Made by a program: the position numbers and the translations under genes. A model generated the notes under the pieces. The model did not search any database. It was not told the origin of the DNA and worked only from the letters and a program-made list of their open reading frames with translations. A DNA stretch of 64,000 nucleotides from Butyrivibrio sp. NC3005 (GTDB lineage: Bacteria > Bacillota > Clostridia > Lachnospirales > Lachnospiraceae): assembly GCF_000424545.1 (NCBI RefSeq), contig NZ_AUKC01000006.1, forward strand, positions 75,072-139,071, read 5' to 3'. Positions within the stretch are counted from its first letter, which is position 1, and each line of letters begins with the position of its first letter. Shown piece by piece: positions 43,479 through 50,288 of the stretch.

Positions 43479-43539
43479 CTTCTTGTCACTTACATTCAGA
43501 AACTCGCATTTACTGCGAGTTTCGTGAGAACAAAAGTCA
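43476..43539. repeat. Short repeat element with TGACTT...AAGTCA ends and swapped hairpin
   Basis: Opens TGACTTCTTG (sharing the chemoreceptor's stop codon) and closes TTTCGTGAGAACAAAAGTCA, as the 37.8-kb copy does, but the centre is a different hairpin: ACTCGCA/TGCGAGT (43502-43520). It is the clearest sign that the ends are constant and the inserts interchangeable. Confidence 0.75.
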
Positions 43540-43807
43540 AGCGGCAAACTGGTCCAAGGCGAAGCCTTTTCAAATGGCCAGATTGCGTAGTTTTTGGAAC
43601 GTAGTGACAAAAAACTATACTTTATTGTTTCTATATAGTCCGTTTTACTATTTGTATATTTCGTCGCAGACACGCTTTCGCTTGATTATAAACGTAGTGG
43701 TACGTAATGCGCTAAAAAACAGCGCATAAGTACCAACGTTTATAAACAGTTCTGCTCATGAAATATTACAAGCCAGTAAAACTAATCTACTAAGTATTCA
43801 AATCAAT
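43540..43807. repeat. Palindrome-rich spacer containing the 111-bp repeat R2 (43620-43730)
   Basis: No gene. It holds small hairpins (AAGGC/GCCTT at about 43558; TAGTTTTTG/CAAAAAACTA at about 43589-43618) and then R2, 111 bp that recur inverted at 60233-60343 with three mismatches. R2 includes GTAGTGGTAC-type and GCGCT/AGCGC hairpins. The 84-residue ORF crossing it has no family resemblance and is rejected. Confidence 0.8.
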
Positions 43808-43897
43808 AACCGTACCAGACCAAAATTTGTCGTTAAGACAAATTTTGTCCTGCAAAGCAGGATTCTTGCTGATGATTATCAAAAATCTCAGCAAGAA
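43808..43897. repeat. Palindromic repeat copy, inverted orientation
   Basis: Reverse complement of the 4.9-kb unit: AACCGTACCAGACC then hairpins C, B (loop changed to AAA) and A in that order. Ends just before the first tRNA-Arg promoter. Stem D is absent apart from its AACCGTACC edge. Confidence 0.85.
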
Positions 43898-43920
43898 AAC
43901 AAAAAATATCAAAAAAGGTG

Positions 43921-43949
43921 TTGACAAGAACTCCATGATGGTATAAAGT
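43921..43949 (+). promoter_or_regulatory. tRNA-Arg promoter (TTGACA-17-TAAAGT)
   Basis: TTGACA at 43921-43926, TAAAGT at 43944-43949; the second tRNA-Arg copy has the same arrangement. A leader hairpin TTGTCGCCGAC/GTTGGTGCAA (one bulge) follows. Confidence 0.75.
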
Positions 43950-43991
43950 ATTTTTTGTCGCCGACGAGAGTTGGTGCAAATGAATACAGAT

Positions 43992-44065
43992 GCGTGCGTA
44001 GCTCAGCTGGATAGAGCGTCTGGCTACGGACCAGAAGGTCGTGGGTTCGAATCCTGTCGCACGCA
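43992..44065 (+). tRNA. tRNA-Arg (anticodon ACG), copy 1
   Basis: 74 bases. Acceptor GCGTGCG/CGCACGC, anticodon loop CTACGGA, T-loop TTCGAAT, discriminator A. The T-stem (GTGGG/CCTGT) has three wobble pairs. CCA is not encoded. Identical to 45974-46047. Confidence 0.97.
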
Positions 44066-44072
44066 TTGTTGA

Positions 44073-44104
44073 AAAAGCAGGTCGTTTGACCTGCTTTTTT
44101 TCTT
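44073..44104 (+). terminator. Terminator after tRNA-Arg copy 1
   Basis: AAAAGCAGGTC (44073-44083) with GACCTGCTTTT (44088-44098), followed by T residues. Confidence 0.9.
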
Positions 44105-44199
44105 ATAAGGAATTGCAACATTTGTGCTAATTATTGAAATCGCAACTGTTAACAGTTATACTAGGAAGGAATACATAACATTAGATAGAGGAGATTTTT

Positions 44200-44943
44200 A
44201 TGTTAGAGATAAAAGACCTCACATATGAAGTTGAAGATAATGGTAAGAAACTTACTATAATAGACCGCTTAAACCTTACGGTAGGTGATGGAAAATTTGT
44301 AGTTATTACAGGACCTAATGGTGGTGGTAAGTCTTCTTTGGCTAAGCTTATTATGGGCGTAAATCCTATTACTTCCGGTAAGATTATATTGGATGGGGAG
44401 GATATTACTGATAAGAATATTACAGAAAGAGCAAAGCGCGGTATCAGCTTTGCATTTCAGGCTCCAGTACATTTTAAGGGAATCAAAGTTGTTGATTTAT
44501 TAAGACTTGCTGCAGGAGAGAAGATTTCAGTTGCCACAGCATGCGAATATCTTTCCAAAGTAGGACTTTGTGCAAAAGATTATGTAAATAGAGAAGTTAA
44601 CTCTTCACTTTCGGGCGGAGAGCTAAAGAGAATAGAAATTGCAACAGTACTTGCCAGAGGAACAAAGTTTTCTATCTTTGATGAGCCAGAGGCTGGAATT
44701 GATTTGTGGAGCTTCCAGAATCTTATCAAAGTTTTCGAGAATATCAGAGAGTCTATAAATGGTACTATTCTGGTAATATCACATCAGGAGCGAATACTTA
44801 ATATTGCAGATGAAATTGTAGTTATAGAAGATGGACATGTTAAGAGTCAGGGAAGTAAGGAAGAAATTCTTCCTGAAATTTTAGGAACATCATCTGCTAG
44901 AAAAATTGCTTGTGAGAAGCTAGGAGGTACTATCAATGGATGA
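44200..44943 (+). CDS. sufC: SufC-like Fe-S assembly ATPase
   Basis: 247-residue ABC-type ATPase of the SUF scaffold (SmsC in the two-gene minimal system). Walker A GPNGGGKSS (about 38-46), SufC-type signature SSLSGGELKRIEIA (about 143-156), Walker B FSIFDEPEAGIDL (about 165) and His in VISHQER. It lacks membrane segments. GAGGAG precedes the ATG. Its end overlaps the sufB start by 8 bases. No sufS, sufU or sufD follows, so sulfur delivery must come from elsewhere. Confidence 0.93.
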   Translation: MLEIKDLTYEVEDNGKKLTIIDRLNLTVGDGKFVVITGPNGGGKSSLAKLIMGVNPITSGKIILDGEDITDKNITERAKRGISFAFQAPVHFKGIKVVDLLRLAAGEKISVATACEYLSKVGLCAKDYVNREVNSSLSGGELKRIEIATVLARGTKFSIFDEPEAGIDLWSFQNLIKVFENIRESINGTILVISHQERILNIADEIVVIEDGHVKSQGSKEEILPEILGTSSARKIACEKLGGTING

Positions 44944-45853
44944 GATTCAAAGACAGTTAATTGCAGAAGTGGCTGATTTGCATGAGATGCCAGAGGGAGC
45001 ATATAACATCCGTACAGATGGTGAACTTGCTGCTCGTAATACAACATCTAATATTGATATTGTTACCAAAGAAGATAAATCTGGTATTGATATTCGTATT
45101 AAGCCAGGGACAAAGAGAGAAAGCGTTCATATTCCTGTCGTTCTTAGTAAGAGCGGAATTAAAGAAACAGTATATAATGATTTCTACATAGGCGATGATA
45201 GTGATGTAACAATTGTAGCAGGATGCGGAATACATAATTGTGGAACTCAGGATTCAGAGCATGATGGTGTACATAGATTCTTTGTCGGGAAAAATGCTAA
45301 AGTACGTTATGTAGAAAAGCATTATGGAGAAGGCGATGGACAAGGTAAACGAATCCTCAATCCTGTCACGGAAGTTTATCAGGAAGAAGGAAGCTATGTT
45401 AATATGGAGATGGTGCAGATAAAGGGCGTAGACTCAACTGTTCGCACCACCAAGGCAGAGCTTGCATCAAATGCTACACTTATCGTTCATGAAAGACTCA
45501 TGACACATGGAAGTCAAAAGGCTACAAGTGTTTATAATGTTGAACTTAATGGAGAAAACTCCAGTACAGATGTAATTTCACGTTCCGTTGCCAAAGATGA
45601 TTCTGAGCAGATTTTCGAGGCTGCAATAGTTGGAAATACACTTTGTTCAGGTCATGCTGAATGTGATGCTATTATTATGGGAAATGCTCATGTAGTTGCT
45701 ATACCAAGACTTGATGCTAACAACGTTGATGCGGCTCTTATTCACGAAGCAGCCATTGGTAAGATTGCGGGAGATCAGCTCATTAAGCTTATGACACTTG
45801 GTCTTACAGAAGAGGAAGCAGAAGAGCAGATTATAGCCGGATTCCTTAGATGA
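44936..45853 (+). CDS. sufB: SufB-like Fe-S scaffold, short form (SmsB)
   Basis: 305 residues, well below the ~470 of E. coli SufB. It keeps the beta-helix core and the C-terminal block DAALIHEAAIGKIAGDQL then LMTLGLTEEEAEEQII. Possible cluster ligands include Cys in GCGIHNCG and in LCSGHAECDAI, and the Glu/His near HEAAIG. AGGAGGT at 44924 precedes the ATG. In the minimal two-gene (SMS-type) systems of anaerobes one SufB/D-like protein dimerises with SufC; this pair fits that layout. Confidence 0.9.
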   Translation: MDEIQRQLIAEVADLHEMPEGAYNIRTDGELAARNTTSNIDIVTKEDKSGIDIRIKPGTKRESVHIPVVLSKSGIKETVYNDFYIGDDSDVTIVAGCGIHNCGTQDSEHDGVHRFFVGKNAKVRYVEKHYGEGDGQGKRILNPVTEVYQEEGSYVNMEMVQIKGVDSTVRTTKAELASNATLIVHERLMTHGSQKATSVYNVELNGENSSTDVISRSVAKDDSEQIFEAAIVGNTLCSGHAECDAIIMGNAHVVAIPRLDANNVDAALIHEAAIGKIAGDQLIKLMTLGLTEEEAEEQIIAGFLR

Positions 45854-45894
45854 ATTTTTTAGAAAAATAAAATCAAAATAATTCAAAAAAAGTA

Positions 45895-45923
45895 TTGACA
45901 TAATTAGTCTATTGGTGTAAAGT
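45895..45923 (+). promoter_or_regulatory. tRNA-Arg promoter, copy 2 (TTGACA-17-TAAAGT)
   Basis: TTGACA at 45895-45900 and TAAAGT at 45918-45923. A hairpin GTTGTCGA/TCGGCAAC follows near 45931-45952. Confidence 0.75.
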
Positions 45924-45973
45924 ATTATTTGTTGTCGATGAGCGTCGGCAACAGATAAAACTTTATAGTAGAT

Positions 45974-46047
45974 GCGTGCGTAGCTCAGCTGGATAGAGCG
46001 TCTGGCTACGGACCAGAAGGTCGTGGGTTCGAATCCTGTCGCACGCA
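45974..46047 (+). tRNA. tRNA-Arg (anticodon ACG), copy 2
   Basis: Identical in all 74 bases to 43992-44065, including the three wobble pairs in the T-stem. CCA is not encoded. Downstream of sufB, same orientation. Confidence 0.97.
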
Positions 46048-46050
46048 TAG

Positions 46051-46086
46051 AAAAAGAAGCAAATCATAAGATTTGCTTCTTTTTTG
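46051..46086 (+). terminator. Terminator after tRNA-Arg copy 2
   Basis: AAAAAGAAGCAAATC (46051-46065) pairs with GATTTGCTTCTTTTT (46070-46084), then T residues; it may also serve the convergent acyltransferase gene. Confidence 0.88.
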
Positions 46087-46117
46087 ATGAAGAGATATAA
46101 AAATGATTAAGTCTCCA

Positions 46118-47314
46118 TTATGCAGTCTTCTTTTCTATATTCTTATCAATATCTGTTTTCTTCTTGTTTGTTCTAAGAATTATATGGTGAAGCTTTTGTA
46201 ATAAAAGTGCTGAAGGAATTCCTAGTGCATATACAGCAACAACATATAAGAAAACGTTTTTGATCGGCAATGGAGCAGGTACAACACTGCAGAACTCATG
46301 GTCGAACAATTCTACAAAAAGTCCGTGGATAAGATAGAATTCAAGGGTTATTTTTCCCATAAAGTCCAACAGTTTATTTCCAATTTTAACCTTCATGCTA
46401 AGTAGAAGGAAACAGAATACAAAATCACAAGTTACATACATCTGAGAAAGCAGGCAAATACGTCTTCTGAATACCTTATCCAAAGCATTAAAGTTTTCCC
46501 CATAGTAAGACACAATATTAAGTACATAATCAGAACGAAGATAAAGAGGATAGAAAAGACCAAATGCAAGTATTAGATACAGCAAATAGTGTCTTTTTAA
46601 ATGAGGAACAATTCTATTCTCAAACTTTGCAAAAATCATTCCGATAGGGAAAAGATGTACGCAGTTGTACCACCATTCACCTCTTATCCAATAATCATTG
46701 TGGTCAACTCTTGTTGCTGCAAGCATATATACAACAACAAATAGAACAGAAGTAAAAAATGCTGTGTCTTTGTTTTTGAAAAACTTAAAAGACAAATAGA
46801 AAGCAAGGTAGAAAAAAGGAAGAACAATAACGTACCATGTATTCGGGTTGCAAAGTTTAATACTGCTAAGATAAAGTGCCATTTGACTTCCGTTCATTTT
46901 CTCGCCTAATATCAGTCTTGCGATAAAAAATATTAATCCGGTAGTGTATAAAGATAAGACAACCGGAAGAATTCTTTTCTTTACAAATCCGTTAAGGTAA
47001 TTTGGTTTTGAAGAATAGCTTTTATAAATACCATAACCATTGAAGAAAAGGAATACAGCAACAAACAGATATCCATTAGGTGCAAAAATTTCAAGTCCCG
47101 GAATAATTCTGCTTTTGGGAAAGAGCCATGAAGCACAGGTTTTCTGTGCAATATGATGCAGCATAATGCATATTGCTAAAAATCCCTGCAAAGCTTTAGT
47201 CTGCTTTAGTGAAAGAAATTCATCATTCCACTTCCCTCGCCCGATAACTGGTTTTGCCCGCCAAAAGAAAATAAGCGGTAGAATAAAGTACACACTGTAG
47301 ATTAGTTTGTTCAT
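46118..47314 (-). CDS. Acyltransferase family 3 membrane protein
   Basis: 398 residues, about ten hydrophobic segments. The catalytic-region His lies in QGFLAICIMLHHIAQ (first helix), followed by a YGIYKSY-type loop. Likely O-acylates a surface sugar or polymer. GGGAGGTG precedes the ATG. The gene stands alone on the minus strand, convergent with the tRNA-Arg copy and about 390 bases divergent from the lipoprotein gene. The acyl acceptor is unknown. Confidence 0.83.
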   Translation of the reverse strand: MNKLIYSVYFILPLIFFWRAKPVIGRGKWNDEFLSLKQTKALQGFLAICIMLHHIAQKTCASWLFPKSRIIPGLEIFAPNGYLFVAVFLFFNGYGIYKSYSSKPNYLNGFVKKRILPVVLSLYTTGLIFFIARLILGEKMNGSQMALYLSSIKLCNPNTWYVIVLPFFYLAFYLSFKFFKNKDTAFFTSVLFVVVYMLAATRVDHNDYWIRGEWWYNCVHLFPIGMIFAKFENRIVPHLKRHYLLYLILAFGLFYPLYLRSDYVLNIVSYYGENFNALDKVFRRRICLLSQMYVTCDFVFCFLLLSMKVKIGNKLLDFMGKITLEFYLIHGLFVELFDHEFCSVVPAPLPIKNVFLYVVAVYALGIPSALLLQKLHHIILRTNKKKTDIDKNIEKKTA

Positions 47315-47704
47315 TAAAGAACACCTCCCATAAGAAATTTTGACCTCTTAAGATAATCATAGATTTGAATTGAGGCTCTGACAATCTCATGTTTTGCTAT
47401 CTTTTCATCAAATCTTGCTATCTTTATTAAGTGCAAAAAAACACACAAAATCGGACATCTGTTTTTGTTGAAAATAATTAAAAATAAAAAAATCATAAAA
47501 TAAAAGTGTACAAAAAATTAACTTCAAAATCAGTAATAATAAAAAGCTGATTTTGTGTAAAAAAGAATTTTAATGAAAAACGTCAGTAAATATGCGGAAA
47601 AAACGTTTTACTATCGCAAAAACAAGCGAGAATTAATTTTGTTTAATAAATCTATGATTATTTGTGTATAAAAATACGATAAACAAAGTATGGAGGGATA
47701 ATTT
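47315..47704. other. AT-rich divergent intergenic region
   Basis: 390 bases with no supported gene. It contains one 9-bp stem (CAAAATCAG at 47525-47533 with CTGATTTTG at 47547-47555). No strong promoter was recognised, although both flanking genes must start here. A 60-residue minus-strand ORF abutting the acyltransferase start was rejected. Confidence 0.6.
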
Positions 47705-48604
47705 ATGGTTAAAAACGGATTTTTTAAAAAGTTATGTGTATTAATGGTTTTGTTTTTGTGTTTTACTTCTTTTGTCAGTTTAAATGCTTGCTCTAAGGAA
47801 GGAAATCAGTTTGCGGATGTTTTTGATGCAAATTACTATGCTACAACCAATAAAGATGTAGCATTATTGTGCGGAAGTGACGAAAAAGCTCTTCTTAATC
47901 ATTTTATAAACTATGGAATGAAAGAAGGCAGAAAAGGCAATCAGGAATTTGATGTCATAGCATATAAGACGAGATATAAAGATTTGCAAGAAGCCTTTGG
48001 TGATGATCTTACTAAATACTATATGCATTATTTAACTCGTGGAAAAACAGAAGGAAGAAACGCTTCTGCTGACGGATTGGTAACAGTTAATGATGAAGAA
48101 ACAGCAAAAAGTGCTTTAAACGCAACTGACAACGAGACGAATAGTAAACCAGATAATAATAAAAAAACAAAATACGAAGAATATCCCCAAGCAGTAGCTG
48201 TCCTTAATAAAGTAGGATGGAAGTTGGAAAATGCTTTCAAGTGGTCTTCCAGTCTTACCTATTATGGGCACGGAGCACCCGGAATGCCAGCAGAACCGTC
48301 ACCGGGAGTAAAGTGGTTTGCAGATTTTGGATTTACTAATCATAAAGGAAACTGCTATGTTATGGCTGCCACTTTCTATGAAATGGCAAAGTGTCTAGGG
48401 TATTCACCAAGACAGATGTCAGGACTTGTTCCCAGCAGAAAAAGAGGTCTTACACCTCACTCATGGGTAGAAATCGATGTTAACGGTCAAACTTATGTAT
48501 TTGATCCTGATTATACATATGGAACAGGTAAAAATGGTTTCATGATTCAGTATGGTCAGAAAGGTACATGGAGGTATCAAAGTTATAGTGTTATGTCTGA
48601 ATAG
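47705..48604 (+). CDS. Lipoprotein with transglutaminase-like domain
   Basis: 299 residues. Signal peptide about 1-28 ending in LNAC, a lipobox, so probably anchored to the outer face of the membrane by Cys29. Two ~40-residue repeats follow (FDANYYATTNKDVALLCG and FDVIAYKTRYKDLQEAFG, each ending near EGR), then a Lys/Asn linker and a transglutaminase-type fold (about 190-299): Cys in NHKGNCYVMAATFYEM, His in LTPHSWVEI and Asp in YVFDPDY form the usual triad. Probably acts on wall proteins or peptides. ATGGAGGG precedes the start. Confidence 0.82.
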   Translation: MVKNGFFKKLCVLMVLFLCFTSFVSLNACSKEGNQFADVFDANYYATTNKDVALLCGSDEKALLNHFINYGMKEGRKGNQEFDVIAYKTRYKDLQEAFGDDLTKYYMHYLTRGKTEGRNASADGLVTVNDEETAKSALNATDNETNSKPDNNKKTKYEEYPQAVAVLNKVGWKLENAFKWSSSLTYYGHGAPGMPAEPSPGVKWFADFGFTNHKGNCYVMAATFYEMAKCLGYSPRQMSGLVPSRKRGLTPHSWVEIDVNGQTYVFDPDYTYGTGKNGFMIQYGQKGTWRYQSYSVMSE

Positions 48605-48654
48605 CACTATAAGAGCTTTAAGTGCTTAGGCTTGAATAAACAGGAGGTGATTAT

Positions 48655-49161
48655 TTGAGTAAAAAGATAAGGCTTATGACAGGAATTATTGCAATTGTAT
48701 TTGTGCTTGGTATTTCTTTGAAGGCAGAAGCTTTTTCGAAAGCTTCCTACAAACTAATTGTAACTAAAAAGAATGTAGACAATTTGACAATAGTTGAAAT
48801 TAAGGATTTCTCAGAGGCAAAGACAGCAAAAAGTAAGGATTCCTCAGAGGTAAAGATAGTAAAAAACAAAGAATCATCAAAGAAGGATGCTGAAAAGAAT
48901 AAAAATTCTTCAAAGTCATCTAGTTCTTCTGAGATGAAGGATAAAGCTTCATCAAACGAAGATGACAATAAGTTACAAGGTAGCAAAAAAACTTCCAAAA
49001 ACAAAGCTAATAAGAAATCAGATAACGCTAAGAAAAAGAGTTCTTCTAAAAAAGGTAAAAAATCAATAGATGATGAAGATTCACCGCTTGGTGACAATCC
49101 GTCAAAAGAATTAGATGATAATGATCAGGGGTGCATAGGTGATGATGGACTTACATGGTAA
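48655..49161 (+). CDS. Secreted Lys/Ser-rich low-complexity protein
   Basis: 168 residues beginning at TTG 48655, directly after a textbook AGGAGGTGA site. Signal peptide about 1-27 (ending AEAFS). The mature part is almost entirely Lys, Ser, Glu, Asp and Asn with repeated KSSS/SSK runs and no fold visible; a short SxxEVK unit repeats near residues 50-75. It is likely a disordered, extracellular spacer or matrix-like protein. The stop overlaps the start of the next gene. Function unknown. Confidence 0.7.
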   Translation: MSKKIRLMTGIIAIVFVLGISLKAEAFSKASYKLIVTKKNVDNLTIVEIKDFSEAKTAKSKDSSEVKIVKNKESSKKDAEKNKNSSKSSSSSEMKDKASSNEDDNKLQGSKKTSKNKANKKSDNAKKKSSSKKGKKSIDDEDSPLGDNPSKELDDNDQGCIGDDGLTW

Positions 49162-50278
49162 ACCGTTAAATAGAAACTATTCGTTATCTTTGATAAGGGT
49201 TATTTCATGTCTGGCTATTATTGTCCTACATACTGCTAACGTATCTGAAATGCTGTATCGTGATGATATATCACTGTATGAGCAAACATGTTCAATGGGA
49301 ACTGTCTACATTATGATGTGGGCAGTTCCGTGTTTTCTTATGACATCAGGTGCCCTTATCTTAGAACCTTCCAGAGAACTTCCTTTAAAAAAGCTCTTTA
49401 AAAAATATGTTCCTAAGGCATTAATTCCTCTTGTTTTCTTTGGGATAGTATTTCAGATAATAGATGAAGTTATGGATGGTAATGAAATATCGATTGATAC
49501 TTTGAAAAGAGGTATATATGAGATTTGTACAGGAAAAAGTTGGGCGCATTTATGGTATTTATATCTTTTGCTTGGAATATATCTGCTCCTTCCTTTCTAT
49601 CGGATGATTGCAAAGGGAAGTGATGAGAAAATGCTAAGATATTTGCTAATTGTTTATTTTGTTTTTTTGTCGATTATACAAGCGGTCAAATCTACAGGAA
49701 TTCCTATAGCTTTCAATATACAGGTCTCAGGAATTTATATTTTTTATCTTTTTGCGGGATATGCATTTAGTCAAAAAATAATACGTATTAATAAAGTGGC
49801 TTCTTTTTTTATTTTTTTTGTTTCGACTGCCTTTATAGCTATTCTTACATATAGAAGTTATTACTATGAAATCGAGACTTTTGATGGAATTTTGGAAAGT
49901 TATGCATCTCCTTTTGTGGTATTACAGTCTATTGGTTTTTTTTCGTTTTTTTATTCAGATGTAGGTAAAGAGACTGGTGACAAATTATCTTTGAAAATTT
50001 TGAATTTTTTTGATGAAAACAGTTTTGGTGTCTACCTCATACATATGATTTTTATCAGAATAGTACTTAGATATCAAGAGGTGAATTTGTATGAAAAAGG
50101 TATTCTAGGATTTGTTTTCTATTGCCTTTTATTGTTTGTTGTGACCACGGTTTTAACCGGAATACTAAGAATCCCGCTAAAGTTCTTTAGAAAAGTCTCA
50201 GCTTTTATTATACAGACCCAAAATCAAGATAATTTAAAGGCTAAAACTTTTGCAAGAACAAATATAAGTGGTAAATGA
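49142..50278 (+). CDS. Acyltransferase family 3 membrane protein
   Basis: About 378 residues with ten hydrophobic segments. His in SLIRVISCLAIIVLHTANVS and a GGVYIMMWAVPCFLMTSG-like second helix match the family. Starts at GTG 49139, ATG 49142 or ATG 49145; 49142 is chosen, ribosome site weak, coupled to the upstream gene by overlap. The residue after the last helix is short and basic. Second enzyme of this family within 4 kb; likely modifies a wall polymer handled by its neighbours. Confidence 0.8.
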   Translation: MMDLHGKPLNRNYSLSLIRVISCLAIIVLHTANVSEMLYRDDISLYEQTCSMGTVYIMMWAVPCFLMTSGALILEPSRELPLKKLFKKYVPKALIPLVFFGIVFQIIDEVMDGNEISIDTLKRGIYEICTGKSWAHLWYLYLLLGIYLLLPFYRMIAKGSDEKMLRYLLIVYFVFLSIIQAVKSTGIPIAFNIQVSGIYIFYLFAGYAFSQKIIRINKVASFFIFFVSTAFIAILTYRSYYYEIETFDGILESYASPFVVLQSIGFFSFFYSDVGKETGDKLSLKILNFFDENSFGVYLIHMIFIRIVLRYQEVNLYEKGILGFVFYCLLLFVVTTVLTGILRIPLKFFRKVSAFIIQTQNQDNLKAKTFARTNISGK

Positions 50279-50288
50279 AAGAGGAGTT

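Noticed and set aside
43475-43729. 84-residue ORF downstream of the chemoreceptor
   Set aside because: It runs through the palindromic repeats and R2, has no ribosome site and no family resemblance.
43992-46047. A prophage or integrative element attached at tRNA-Arg
   Set aside because: The tRNAs enclose only sufC and sufB, with no integrase, and both are complete genes with own promoters and terminators.
47314-47496. 60-residue minus-strand ORF next to the acyltransferase start
   Set aside because: It has no ribosome site, its low-complexity start is AT-driven, and it shares its last bases with the acyltransferase start region. I see no supporting motif.
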